Source: Schlesneria paludicola DSM 18645 (lineage in GTDB: Bacteria; Planctomycetota; Planctomycetia; Planctomycetales; Planctomycetaceae). From it: a DNA stretch of 64,000 bases. The stretch is taken from assembly GCA_945876035.1 (NCBI GenBank), contig CAMCMU010000008.1, positions 59,311 through 123,310 of the forward strand, written 5' to 3'. Shown here in pieces: positions 26,845 through 35,666 of the stretch (its first letter is position 1; every line of letters begins with the position of its first letter). A program made the position numbers and the translations under genes. The notes under the pieces were generated by a model that was not told the DNA's origin, searched no databases, and was given only the letters and a program-made list of their open reading frames with translations.

Positions 26845-27070
26845 TCTGATATAGGAACAGTGAGTTTCCGCAGGGCCAGTACAGTGAATGCGATTTAAGA
26901 ATCTGTTTGCGGTACCAATCACCCTTGTTCGAAGTTGGTCTTCGGGCATTTCGCCGGACGAATTTCATCCGTCTCAATCCCAGTTCAAGTTCATCATTCG
27001 TTGATGCGGTAGGTTTTGCCACAGCCGTTTCACGTGAGGTCGAGCTTGCGTTGATAGTGTGGTCCATCCG

Positions 27071-28081
27071 ATGAAACCTCAGTCAGTCTTGCCCTTTGAA
27101 AAGCCGATTGCCGATCTTGAAGACCAATTGGTAACTCTGGAAAATCAGCCGAGCCCAACTCCGGCAACGCTCGATGCCATCCGCGCTGTGCGGGTCGAAA
27201 TCGTGAAGCTGAAACGAGAGGTGTTTGAGAATCTCGATGCTTGGCAAACGGTTCAAGTCTCACGGCATCAGGAACGACCGCAGGCGAAAGATTACATCGA
27301 ACTGATCTGCAGCGAGTTTGTGGAGTTGCATGGTGATCGAGCCTTTGGCGACGATCGCGCGATCCTGACAGGATTCGCTAAGCTCGACGACTTCAAGGTC
27401 CTATTGATTGGTCAGCACAAAGGACGGACGCTGAAGGAACGGACCGAGTGTAATTATGGCTGTGCTCATCCCGAGGGTTACCGAAAAGCGTTGCTCAAAA
27501 TGCAGTTGGCAGCGAAATTCGGAGTGCCGATCGTGTGTTTGATCGATACTCCCGGTGCGTATCCGGGGATTGGCGCCGAGGAACGGGGTCAGGCCTATGC
27601 GATTGCAGTCAATCTCCGTGAAATGTCGCGTTTGCCGGTACCGATTATTTGTGTGGTGATTGGTGAGGGGGGGTCCGGCGGTGCCTTGGGATTGGGGATA
27701 GGCGATCACGTCGCGATGCTTCAGTTTGCGTATTACTCGGTCATCAGCCCCGAGGGCTGCGCGGGCATTCTGTGGAAAAGCGTCAAGCACGCCGACAAGG
27801 CTGCGCGGGCACTTAAATTTACCAGTCGCGATCTGTTGAACCTTGGAGTGGTTGATGAAGTGATCCCCGAACCGCTCGGTGCGGCGCATCGGGATCATCG
27901 AGTGATGGCCGCGACCCTCAAGTCGACGATCATTCGAAACCTAAAATTATTGTTAGCGATCTCGACCGATGAATTACTAGAGAGACGCTACCAAAAGTTT
28001 CGACGCATTGGCGATTTCGAAGAGCAGGTGACTGGCGGGTCCACCGCCGGTGCCTCAGGAGTTGACGCCTCAGAGTCGTAA
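27071..28081 (+). CDS. accA: Acetyl-CoA carboxylase carboxyltransferase subunit alpha
   Basis: A 336-residue AccA, which together with AccD transfers the carboxyl group from carboxybiotin to acetyl-CoA in the first step of fatty-acid synthesis. Family marks are the N-terminal helical part (FEKPIADLEDQL), RPQAKDYIELI, GDRAFGDDRAI, GQHKGR, HPEGYRKALLKMQLA, the oxyanion region DTPGAYPGIGAEERGQ and GEGGSGGALGLGIGD, then SVISPEGCAGILWK. The length is close to the family norm of about 320. A GTG four codons earlier is in frame; I prefer the ATG at 27071, where family similarity begins, although no good ribosome site is seen. No accD is nearby. Confidence 0.97.
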   Translation: MKPQSVLPFEKPIADLEDQLVTLENQPSPTPATLDAIRAVRVEIVKLKREVFENLDAWQTVQVSRHQERPQAKDYIELICSEFVELHGDRAFGDDRAILTGFAKLDDFKVLLIGQHKGRTLKERTECNYGCAHPEGYRKALLKMQLAAKFGVPIVCLIDTPGAYPGIGAEERGQAYAIAVNLREMSRLPVPIICVVIGEGGSGGALGLGIGDHVAMLQFAYYSVISPEGCAGILWKSVKHADKAARALKFTSRDLLNLGVVDEVIPEPLGAAHRDHRVMAATLKSTIIRNLKLLLAISTDELLERRYQKFRRIGDFEEQVTGGSTAGASGVDASES

Positions 28082-28406
28082 ATCGGTTCTCGTTTCGCTT
28101 TCCGTTGCGAGGGACTCGGTTTGCCATCGGTTTGCCATCTATCGTGTCGCCACCAATTGCCGAACGTTTGGTTCTCAGAATCGCCTGCCTACCGATTGTT
28201 GTTGGTCTGGCTTTTTGGGGGTGCGGGGCGTGAGGGTTTGCGATTGGCGGGCATTGGATCGTTCTTAAAACGCCATCTTCCACCCGATAGGCAACGTCCG
28301 ATAATGTCCGTTATGTTTCTTTTGCGTCAAAAAAAAGCCTATTTTTACAGGGCCAAAAATAATGAATCCGAATCGATCGGCAATGGACGGCTGCGGCGAA
28401 GCAACG
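28082..28406. other. Interval between convergent accA and dtd
   Basis: No gene is seen. The 3' ends of both flanking genes face it. It holds an 11-bp tandem duplication and a short AT-only inverted repeat, tattttt(n8)aaaaata, but no GC-rich terminator that I can identify. Confidence 0.45.
28117..28138. repeat. Perfect 11-bp tandem duplication
   Basis: cggtttgccat (28117-28127) is repeated directly at 28128-28138, just after accA. Confidence 0.85.
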
Positions 28407-28856
28407 TCAGAAGTCTTTATGGCTGTCGATCAGTAGCGTCACAGGACCGTCATTCACCAGCTCAACTTCCATGTGTTCTTGGAAGCGGCCGGTCGCGACT
28501 GGGATCCCTCGACCGGATACCTCGGCCACGAAGGTTTGGTACAAAAGCTCAGCTTGATCAGGTCGGGCGGCTTTGATGAAGCTTGGTCGTTTCCCTTTGC
28601 GACAGTCGCCGTAAAGAGTGAATTGGCTGACCACGAGCATCGCACCACCGATCTCCGCCAGCGAGTGATTCATCTTCTGATTGACGTCCGGGAAGATGCG
28701 CAGTCCGACCAGTTTTTCGGCAAGATAGACGGCGTCTTCCTGAGTATCCCCTTCCGCGACTCCAAGTAGCACCATCAACCCGAATCCGATTTCACCGGTG
28801 ACTTCACCGGCGACCGTGACTTTCGAGCGGGACACGCGTTGAACGACAGCTCGCAT
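28407..28856 (-). CDS. dtd: D-aminoacyl-tRNA deacylase
   Basis: A 149-residue Dtd, which hydrolyses D-amino acids wrongly attached to tRNA and so protects translation. The full-length family pattern is present: N-terminal [15 protein letters not shown], the catalytic-pocket motif SQFTLYGD (canonical SQFTLYA/G), the GxP-type loop [11 protein letters not shown] near the C-terminus, and GRKGxRPSF-like CRKGKRPSF. Length matches the usual 145-150. A GAGGAG site precedes the ATG. It is the last gene of a tight minus-strand run, starting 27 bp after the end of the ThiO-like oxidase. Confidence 0.96.
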   Translation of the reverse strand: MRAVVQRVSRSKVTVAGEVTGEIGFGLMVLLGVAEGDTQEDAVYLAEKLVGLRIFPDVNQKMNHSLAEIGGAMLVVSQFTLYGDCRKGKRPSFIKAARPDQAELLYQTFVAEVSGRGIPVATGRFQEHMEVELVNDGPVTLLIDSHKDF

Positions 28857-28883
28857 TGTGGACTCCTCAGATTCGAAACCACC

Positions 28884-30053
28884 TCACGGACATGCGCCCT
28901 CGGTTGAACTGCTCAGATCAACCGTCGTTGGTCTTTTGATTCCCCGCAGAGCATCGGGAGATGTGCAGCGGCCAAGAAGCTCGTTGGCCATGATCATCGC
29001 CGTAATCGGTGAGAGTTGGAGGCCCGCTCGAAAATGGCCAGCGGCTACGGACAGATTAGTCGTCCCCGGCAGTCGACCAATGTGTGGATGTCCGTCGCGC
29101 GCATGCGGCCGCAGTCCTGACCAGCATTTCTGAAAACGGGCCGATCCCAGTTGAGGAACCAGTCTGCAGGCGAATTCAATCAGGTCGCAGACCGCTTGGG
29201 CGGTATTCTGTTTTTCAAAGCCAACCCGTTCCTCCGTTGAGCCGATCAGGATCCGTCCGTCGGTTCGCGGGACGAGGTATCTCGATCCCTCCTGAATGAC
29301 ACAGTCAAACGGAGCGGGACAAGTTTCGAGCAACACGATTTGTCCACGAACGGGCTCAATCGGTATGTCATGCCCCGCGTGTCGAAGCAGTTCGCGTGAC
29401 CAAGCCCCGCCCGCGACGACAAATTCTGCTGCAGAGTGTTCCTCACCCGCCGCCGACACGGCAAGAACCCGATCTCCGGTAAAATTGAAGTGGAGCACGG
29501 GAGATCCCGTTCGCAGATCCACTCCACGCAAGGTACAGGCCGCGACAAGCGCCTTCAAATGACGCGGGTTTCGAATCTGCCCGAAATCGGGCAGAAAATA
29601 GCTGGAAGTGATGTTCGGATTGAGAGCCGGAAAACGGTCTCGAAGTTCCCCGGGTTTCGGGACTTCGACCTGTACGCCTTCGGCTCGCCAAGCAGTGACT
29701 TCCGCAGCAAGTTCCGAGCCGTTTGAACGCACTTCCAGTCCGCCAGTTCGGGAGTAGCCGTTATCGATGCCCGTTTCCTGGAGTAGTATTTCGGCCCAAT
29801 TCGGCCAGAGGACGTGACTCGCAGACCGGAGTCTTGCGTCTGGTGTTGTGGCCCATTCGGGATTGCCTGGCGGCAGCATTCCTGCACCGGCCCAACTCGC
29901 TTCTTTCCCAAACTGACCCTGTTCGAGGACGCGCACCGATGCCCCCTGCCCGGCCAATTCCCACGCCATCGACAAACCAATGACTCCACCACCAATGATG
30001 ATGACGTCAGGGCGCGGAGTGTGAGTCTTGGAATTGGAGGACATCGCAGACAT
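28884..30053 (-). CDS. thiO: FAD-dependent glycine oxidase/D-amino-acid oxidase family (ThiO-like)
   Basis: A 389-residue flavoenzyme of the DAO family. The FAD-binding Rossmann motif DVIIIGGGVIGLSMAWELA lies at about 16-34, followed by ASWAGAGMLPP, EPVRGQIVLLE (typical of ThiO), YLVPRTDGRILIGSTEE, and the C-terminal GLRPHARDGHPHIG and AGHFRAGLQLSP motifs. ThiO oxidises glycine to iminoglycine for the thiazole ring of thiamine; close relatives oxidise other amino acids. No thiG, thiS or thiE gene is in the window. It sits in a run with dtd, 27 bp apart; both concern amino acids with unusual chirality or glycine, which may be coincidence. GGAGAG upstream supports the start. Confidence 0.9.
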   Translation of the reverse strand: MSAMSSNSKTHTPRPDVIIIGGGVIGLSMAWELAGQGASVRVLEQGQFGKEASWAGAGMLPPGNPEWATTPDARLRSASHVLWPNWAEILLQETGIDNGYSRTGGLEVRSNGSELAAEVTAWRAEGVQVEVPKPGELRDRFPALNPNITSSYFLPDFGQIRNPRHLKALVAACTLRGVDLRTGSPVLHFNFTGDRVLAVSAAGEEHSAAEFVVAGGAWSRELLRHAGHDIPIEPVRGQIVLLETCPAPFDCVIQEGSRYLVPRTDGRILIGSTEERVGFEKQNTAQAVCDLIEFACRLVPQLGSARFQKCWSGLRPHARDGHPHIGRLPGTTNLSVAAGHFRAGLQLSPITAMIMANELLGRCTSPDALRGIKRPTTVDLSSSTEGACP

Positions 30054-30068
30054 TGATTAAACTCTCCG

Positions 30069-30602
30069 TCAAAGCACCCCGACTGCAGTGCAGCGGGGGG
30101 CCAGGCCTCGTTGTGTGTGGAGCGACAACCCCGAAGATGCGTCAATCACGGCACGATCGGGCAGGGCGACCGACGGTTGATGATCGAGGCTCCGATATCG
30201 TGCCGCCGTGCCGAATTGGCCAAGTTTTTCGTTTTCCGAGGGGATCTCGGTCAGCCCAAGAGAGATCGAATGTCGGTGTTGCTGCCAAGCCCCGTCTTCA
30301 TCACCACGCACCCGCCATTGGCCAGGGAGATCTCGTTTGAGGGCGAGTAATTCAGACGTCTTCCGAGTGGCGGATTGAGTCTCCCAAAGTGGCTCGTCGT
30401 TTTGCGATGTGCCGAGACCGATCACGTCCTCGACGTTCCAACGGAAGTCGGCAAACTTCGTGGCATCATACGGGGCCTGAAAAACCAATGGATAATGATC
30501 CAAGAACCTGCTCATGCCCTCCTCCACGCTCGGGTCGTCACTCGCAATGATCGCCGCAATTTGGGGCTTTTGCCTTTTTTTCTTGTTCATGATTTCAGTC
30601 AT
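30069..30602 (-). CDS. Hypothetical protein leading the thiO-dtd run
   Basis: A possible 177-residue protein I do not recognise. It starts with a basic segment (MNKKKRQKPQ; a second ATG at codon 5 is also possible). No signal peptide, membrane helix or known motif is seen. Amino-acid composition and third-position choice look like its neighbours. It is on the same strand as thiO and dtd and its stop lies only 15 bases before the thiO start, which is the best argument that it is real. Plus-strand frames overlap part of it but have no better support. If real, it is the first gene of a three-gene operon. Confidence 0.5.
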   Translation of the reverse strand: MTEIMNKKKRQKPQIAAIIASDDPSVEEGMSRFLDHYPLVFQAPYDATKFADFRWNVEDVIGLGTSQNDEPLWETQSATRKTSELLALKRDLPGQWRVRGDEDGAWQQHRHSISLGLTEIPSENEKLGQFGTAARYRSLDHQPSVALPDRAVIDASSGLSLHTQRGLAPRCTAVGVL

Positions 30603-30734
30603 CTCTGTTGCACGCGGGCAAACGCAGGGATTCTCGTGTGTGTCTGATTGTCAAATAGTGATTCGATGGAAAATCCCGTTGATGGTGCGGCGAGCAGCGG
30701 TTGATGAAGGGTGTTTGGCTCTTGGCGAGTCACC

Positions 30735-32291
30735 TTATTTTTTACCTTTCTGAGTGGCGAGTGCGTTGGCATAGGCCAGAGCCAAGACTTTACCATCGGT
30801 CTGATAAATCTTTTGGAGAGCGGCTTCAGGGGTCTCACCCTCTTGGAGACGTTGTAGGAACTGATTGAATTTTTTCGGGCCGCCGCGTGTCATCATAAAA
30901 CGGACCAGCGTGAAGCCAATGGGACCGACATCGCTCGGTGCGAATGTGCCGTTCACAAAAATTTCTTCGGGCTTGGCCAGGTGAGCTGCCTTGAGGATTC
31001 GGCTGGCTTGGCTGGGGAGTGCCGCGAGGTAGGGGTTTGCCGACGAATGGTGATTGGCGAGGGCCAGTCCCACACCTCGAACCAACCAGTCGGGTGGAGT
31101 CACTTCGCTGCGTTTTAGGAACGCGCCAGTGAGGTGCTCAATCAGACTCAGTTGCATTCCGGGCGACGAGTCGCTCGCCTCATCGCCGACGTCGTGGATG
31201 GCGATGAATGCCTCGTCCATCGTCGATACGACCTGCGAGTGGCCGATGATCTCACGCGGAACGTCCCGCTTGTGAACGGAGTTGCTGAACTCTTCGTAAC
31301 CGAATCGTTCCTTGAAAACAAAAATGGTTAACCGTCCCTTCCAGAGTTGGTCGGTCGGTACGTTGAATGATTGACGGAGCGATGTCGAATAGTCTGATGC
31401 CCACGTGTCGATTTGCCTCAGGCGGTCTTCCGTGACGTTTCCCATGACGAGGAACGCGTTGCTGGTGATCTGACTGGGTGTCTCTGTTGGGAATGTCCGT
31501 CTCCATTGGTCTTCGGAGTCCCGCAATCGTTTTGCTGCGAACTCTTTCGGAGTCAGTCTCGCCAGTTTTTCGGCGGTCACCTCTTCGTCCGTCGGAATCA
31601 GTTGGCGGAGCGGTCGCTTGGCATCGGAAGCATCGAATTTGGCCCCCTCCTCGATCCATGTCCCCACGTCCGCATACCACTGTTTCTGAAATCTCGCCTC
31701 ACCACGAGGCATCTCGCCACTCGTGAGTAATTCAAACAGCTTGCTCCCTGCGAGATTCCCGGCAATGACGACTCGTCCACTGTCTCCACCCTGCATGAGT
31801 TTCTCAAATGTTGTCATCGACAAACCACCGCGCTTCTGGTCCTCGTTGTGACATCCTGCGCAGATGTTGACTAGAGTTGGGGCAATCTCCTTGATGAAGG
31901 AGACCTTTTCATTTCCGGTGGGTCTGGCAATCTCGATCATTGTCGTGGGGCTTGGCTGTTTCTGAGGATGCGGCAACGATCCGATCGCCCGACCAAACCG
32001 AGTTTTGGCTTTTTCGAGTTGGAGGCGGATTGGCTTCAGTGCCGAGTCGGTTTCGGAAATTGATGAACGGATGATGAAGTGGGCCAGTTTTTCCTCGACC
32101 TCGGTTAAGGCCGCTGCCGCATCCTCAAACTTCTGCTGGGTAGTCAGCGATGAAGCCCTTGTAATCTCGGAACCGATAATCTTCAATTCCTTTTTCTGTT
32201 CGAGAGTTGCTGCTGCTAAGGAATTGTTGAAAACCGCAACTGTCATCAGGATCGTAAAACACTCAGTCCGAAAAGTGCGGATTCGTGGCAT
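30735..32291 (-). CDS. Secreted protein with planctomycete cytochrome-c-like domain and degenerate gluzincin-like C-terminus
   Basis: A 518-residue protein. The signal peptide is about 1-27 (ECFTILMTVAVFNNSLAA). A helical region at 28-105 is followed by a PSCyt1-type domain with one CXXCH heme motif, CAGCH at 144-148, plus GGLSMTTFEKLMQGGDSG and SGEMPRGEARF. The C-terminal 250 residues resemble a peptidase-MA-like/DUF1570 fold (TIFVFKERFGYEEF, PPDWLVRGVGLALANH), but the expected HExxH zinc helix reads LIEHLTGAF, so peptidase activity is doubtful. The ATG at 32291, preceded by AAGGGA, opens the signal peptide; an upstream extension is Cys/Arg-rich and unlikely. Divergent from larE. Confidence 0.82.
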   Translation of the reverse strand: MPRIRTFRTECFTILMTVAVFNNSLAAATLEQKKELKIIGSEITRASSLTTQQKFEDAAAALTEVEEKLAHFIIRSSISETDSALKPIRLQLEKAKTRFGRAIGSLPHPQKQPSPTTMIEIARPTGNEKVSFIKEIAPTLVNICAGCHNEDQKRGGLSMTTFEKLMQGGDSGRVVIAGNLAGSKLFELLTSGEMPRGEARFQKQWYADVGTWIEEGAKFDASDAKRPLRQLIPTDEEVTAEKLARLTPKEFAAKRLRDSEDQWRRTFPTETPSQITSNAFLVMGNVTEDRLRQIDTWASDYSTSLRQSFNVPTDQLWKGRLTIFVFKERFGYEEFSNSVHKRDVPREIIGHSQVVSTMDEAFIAIHDVGDEASDSSPGMQLSLIEHLTGAFLKRSEVTPPDWLVRGVGLALANHHSSANPYLAALPSQASRILKAAHLAKPEEIFVNGTFAPSDVGPIGFTLVRFMMTRGGPKKFNQFLQRLQEGETPEAALQKIYQTDGKVLALAYANALATQKGKK

Positions 32292-32552
32292 GGCATCAAG
32301 TTCCCTTGGAGGCTCTGCGCCTCTGCCCGCCGCATCGCAGGAACAACACTCACGAGACGGACAGCACGTGACCAACAGTCTAGCCGGCTGCCTCACCTGG
32401 CAACAGACTGCACAATCTTTCACAGTACGGCAGATTTGTGTCGACGATCCCATTGAGACGCATCCTCCAACGCGATAATGTCAGATGCGGAATCCACTGG
32501 AAATGTTTGCTCCTCGTTCCCCCCTGCTCTGCCATGTGACTGGAACCCGCTG

Positions 32553-33404
32553 ATGACAACGGACCTCTCGGATATCGAACGAAAACGCGATCGACTGCTG
32601 GAAATCGTCGCCGATTACGGCCGTGTTGCAGTCGCCTTCTCTGCGGGGGTGGATAGTACGGTGGTTGCCATGGCGGCCCAGCAGGCTTGTGGTGAAAAAG
32701 CTGTCGCGGTCACAGCCGTGAGCGACAGTTTGGCAATCGGCGAACGTGAGCAGGCGGCAGAATTGGCGGGTCTGATCGGGATTCGGCATGTAGTGATCGA
32801 AACGGGCGAATTCTCGGACCCAAACTATTTAAAGAATCCGATCAACCGCTGTTATTTCTGCAAGTCAGAACTGTATGCGAGGTTGATCGAACGGGCACCC
32901 TCTCTGGGTGTCGATGTCCTCGCGAATGGTGCGAATCTGGATGATCAGGGTGACTATCGTCCCGGTCTGCGTGCGGCCAAAGAGTTCCAAGTCCGGTCGC
33001 CACTCATCGAAGCGGAGTTTACGAAGTCTGATGTCCGCGAGTTGGCTCGGAACTGGAACCTGCCCGTGTGGGACAAACCTGCCAGCCCCTGTCTGTCGAG
33101 CCGGATTGCCTATGGTGTTGAGGTCACGGCCGAACGCGTTCACCGGATTGATGCCGCAGAACGGTTCCTGCGCGGCGAGTTAGGACTGCGTGAGTTACGC
33201 GTTCGTTGCGAGGCCAATGAATTGGCGAGGATTGAAGTCTGCTCCGACGCCATTCCGTTGGTAACATCCCCTGCCCTGCTGGCAAGAGTCCGAGCCGAGC
33301 TGCATCGGCTCGGCTTCCGCTATGTCACCTTGGACTTAGATGGATTCCGATCGGGTAGTCTCAACGCTGCGATTGATACCGTGAATTTGGAAATTTTGCC
33401 CTGA
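32553..33404 (+). CDS. larE: ATP-dependent sacrificial sulfur transferase LarE-like protein
   Basis: A 283-residue PP-loop enzyme of the LarE family, which thiolates the pyridinium cofactor of nickel-pincer enzymes such as lactate racemase. The PP-loop is SAGVDS (30-35, canonical SGGxDS), followed by SDSLAIGER, RCYFCKSELY, NGANLDDQGDYRPG and DKPASPCLSSRIAYG. Cys100, Cys103 and Cys180 form the three-cysteine set expected of the Fe-S-dependent subclass, unlike the single sacrificial Cys of Lactobacillus. The first in-frame ATG is at 32478, but the ATG at 32553 gives the family's normal N-terminal length. No larA, larB or larC is in the window. A perfect hairpin follows the stop. Confidence 0.88.
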   Translation: MTTDLSDIERKRDRLLEIVADYGRVAVAFSAGVDSTVVAMAAQQACGEKAVAVTAVSDSLAIGEREQAAELAGLIGIRHVVIETGEFSDPNYLKNPINRCYFCKSELYARLIERAPSLGVDVLANGANLDDQGDYRPGLRAAKEFQVRSPLIEAEFTKSDVRELARNWNLPVWDKPASPCLSSRIAYGVEVTAERVHRIDAAERFLRGELGLRELRVRCEANELARIEVCSDAIPLVTSPALLARVRAELHRLGFRYVTLDLDGFRSGSLNAAIDTVNLEILP

Positions 33405-33415
33405 GGGGAGAACCG

Positions 33416-33454
33416 AAGGCCGTTCGATCATTCGGCGTCACATCGAACGGCCTT
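33416..33454. terminator. Perfect 13-bp hairpin between convergent larE and kinase genes
   Basis: aaggccgttcgat (33416-33428) and atcgaacggcctt (33442-33454) are exact inverted repeats with a 13-base loop, 11 bases after the larE stop. There is no T-run after either arm, so it may act as a bidirectional stabilising or Rho-assisted terminator, or be a protein site. Confidence 0.6.
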
Positions 33455-33541
33455 GGATCTGGCGCCAACCGTCCGGCGAAACGGTACCTCGAATGGTGAT
33501 CGTAGTCCGAGGAACGGTGGGCGTTGCTCGAGACAGTCCGG

Positions 33542-35239
33542 TCATCCCTGCAACAGTGTTGGATCAATTTCGACGGCGTGTCTTTTCCACCATTCCGCGG
33601 CGTTCTCGTATCGCCAGCGTCCGGCGTCGTGACATCCTGCGAGCGATTGTGCCATCTCGCTGGGCGTGTTGAAACGTTGCTCGGAATCCTTCGACAGACA
33701 TCGCAGCAATACGCTCTCGAGGTCTTTCGGAATTTCGGAATTCCAGTGTGACGGCGGCAGGAGTTCATCTTTGGCATGCGCCAGCATCAGTCGCCACGTC
33801 GATTTCCGCTCGAAGGGCGGCCGTCCGGTGAGCAGAAAGTATCCGACACCCCCCAACGAATAAATGTCAGTACGTCCATCGAGCTTTTGTCCGGCGGCTT
33901 GTTCTGGGGACATATAGAGCGGCGAACCGGCGAAGGGCGTCTCTGCGTGAGGATCATGGAAGTTGTTGCTTTCATTCCGCTGTAAGACGAGACCGAAGTC
34001 GAACAGTTTCGTCACGTCATAGACACCGCCTCTCTTCGCCGCAAAAATGTTTGCCGGCTTGAGATCGCGATGGATCAGCCCCAGATTGTGAGCTTCCTGC
34101 AGAGCCCAACAGGTTTGACTTAAGAAATGGATCGCTCGAGCCGGAGGCATTGGCCCAAACTTTTCGACCAAATCGGAAAGACTCGAACCCCGCAGGTACT
34201 CCATCACGTAGAAAAATGTTCCATCATCGGTGTGGCCGTAGTCGAAAATTTCGATGGTATTCCAGTGAGACAGGCGGGCGGTGCTGCGAACTTCCCGCTC
34301 AAATCGCCTCAACGCCGAAGGGTCGGCCCCGTGAGTTGTACGAATTACTTTGATGGCGCAGGGGCGTTTCAAAAGTTTATGCTCGGCAAGAAAGACGTTT
34401 CCCATCCCTCCTCGTCCCAACTCCTGCTTCAGACGGTATTGCCCGACATGGTCTGTTGGGTGAGACTTGCAACGCAGGGACGTCGACGCGTAGGTCCCGT
34501 AGGTCGCAACGATTCCCGTGACGATCAATGCCAAGCCGATTTCAACAAGTCGCATCGCGTCGATGACCTCGGTAATTTTTGGCGCAACGCACCAGACGAC
34601 AAACATGGCAACTGTGGGAGCGGTCACGGGCGGAATCATCATCAACGCCGTTCGTTTCCACCCATGGGGCATCAGCATCCCGTAGGCTAGCATGATCACG
34701 GCGAGTCCCAACGTTCCCGAATAGAAGACGGCAATCTGCTGAGGGACATCGCCCGCCTCGATGGCTCTGATCAGAAAGGCGATCTGAAAGAAAACCACGA
34801 ACGCACAGAGTGGCCCAAACAACAAAAGTTCGATTCGACGCAACTTCCGGGTCGAGAGTACGCCCGGTGAAGCCAGCATGCCGAGGCAGCCAACACAAAT
34901 CACCAGACTGACGCTGCGCATCAACGAAATCATGGGAACATCAAGAAACATCGCCCGCCCATAAAAGACGAGTAAGCAGGCAAGGCTGATGATCGATGCG
35001 GCCTGTAAACGTGATTGAAATAACTCCATCGGGTCGCCGACGGCTGCTGCTGCTGCTCGTCTGTCGTCTTCAGGGATTCTTAGGCCGAAGGCCGGACTCG
35101 TTGACGCCATGCTATCCGGAGTGGTGCTCTGACTTGGAACCTCATGAGGGTCCAAGGTCGAACAAAAATCGATGCTCCTCCCGATGAGAGTCGCTTCTAT
35201 CGATTCCCAGTCATCCCGAGGGGCACTGACGAGCGACAC
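33542..35239 (-). CDS. Membrane Ser/Thr protein kinase, membrane domain N-terminal to kinase domain
   Basis: A 565-residue kinase. After about 70 hydrophilic residues come roughly six membrane helices between 78 and 255 (for example AASIISLACLLVFYG, LLLFGPLCAFVVFFQIAFLI, IGLALIVTGIVATYG). The kinase domain spans about 270-530: GRGGMGNVF glycine loop, AIKVI lysine, HRDLKPANIF catalytic loop, DFGLV, GSPLYMSPEQAAG and DIYSLGGVGYFLLTGRPPF. All catalytic residues are present. In most bacterial PknB-like kinases the kinase comes first and a single helix follows, so this order is notable. The GTG start at 35239 lies very close to a GGGGGAG; an ATG at 35110 is an alternative. It is convergent with larE. 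Confidence 0.92.
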   Translation of the reverse strand: MSLVSAPRDDWESIEATLIGRSIDFCSTLDPHEVPSQSTTPDSMASTSPAFGLRIPEDDRRAAAAAVGDPMELFQSRLQAASIISLACLLVFYGRAMFLDVPMISLMRSVSLVICVGCLGMLASPGVLSTRKLRRIELLLFGPLCAFVVFFQIAFLIRAIEAGDVPQQIAVFYSGTLGLAVIMLAYGMLMPHGWKRTALMMIPPVTAPTVAMFVVWCVAPKITEVIDAMRLVEIGLALIVTGIVATYGTYASTSLRCKSHPTDHVGQYRLKQELGRGGMGNVFLAEHKLLKRPCAIKVIRTTHGADPSALRRFEREVRSTARLSHWNTIEIFDYGHTDDGTFFYVMEYLRGSSLSDLVEKFGPMPPARAIHFLSQTCWALQEAHNLGLIHRDLKPANIFAAKRGGVYDVTKLFDFGLVLQRNESNNFHDPHAETPFAGSPLYMSPEQAAGQKLDGRTDIYSLGGVGYFLLTGRPPFERKSTWRLMLAHAKDELLPPSHWNSEIPKDLESVLLRCLSKDSEQRFNTPSEMAQSLAGCHDAGRWRYENAAEWWKRHAVEIDPTLLQG

Positions 35240-35652
35240 GGCTCCCCCTGTATTTATTTCTTTGAGTCACGCAGCTTAGTAACTGATATGAAAACCCAGA
35301 GGTCATCTCACCACGGTGCTCTAATATCGACCAAGTAGGTCAAGAAGTTACCGGCCGACTCGATTCAGATCTCAAATCAAACGAAATTTGTACCGAAAAG
35401 ATCGAACGTAGCATCGGAGTCAAATCGTCGCCGACACGTTCGCCCGTCAACCCCACTGCCGATCGTCTGCAGATGATCGGGGTGACAGCCCGAACCGAAT
35501 TTGCGGCATAACCGGAACCGTCGAATAGCCGTTCCATCGAGCGGATTTCCGCGATCGGTGGATCGCTTCAAGAGCATCGGTCGCAGTTCTTCCCCATGCC
35601 GAAAGCAGAAGGATTCCAACGGTGGTGTCGGCCCCGCTGGCATCGGATCCAG
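35240..35652. other. Interval between glyA and the membrane kinase gene
   Basis: No gene is supported. Open frames on both strands have no recognisable content. The glyA end carries a hairpin (next entry), and the remaining DNA should include the kinase promoter. Confidence 0.45.
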
Positions 35653-35666
35653 TCACCCGATGCCAG
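35637..35666 (-). terminator. Hairpin overlapping the glyA stop codon
   Basis: ctggcatcgg (35637-35646) and ccgatgccag (35657-35666) are perfect 10-bp inverted repeats spanning the end of glyA. No T-run follows on the minus strand, so a stabilising 3' hairpin is more likely than a classical terminator. Confidence 0.45.
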
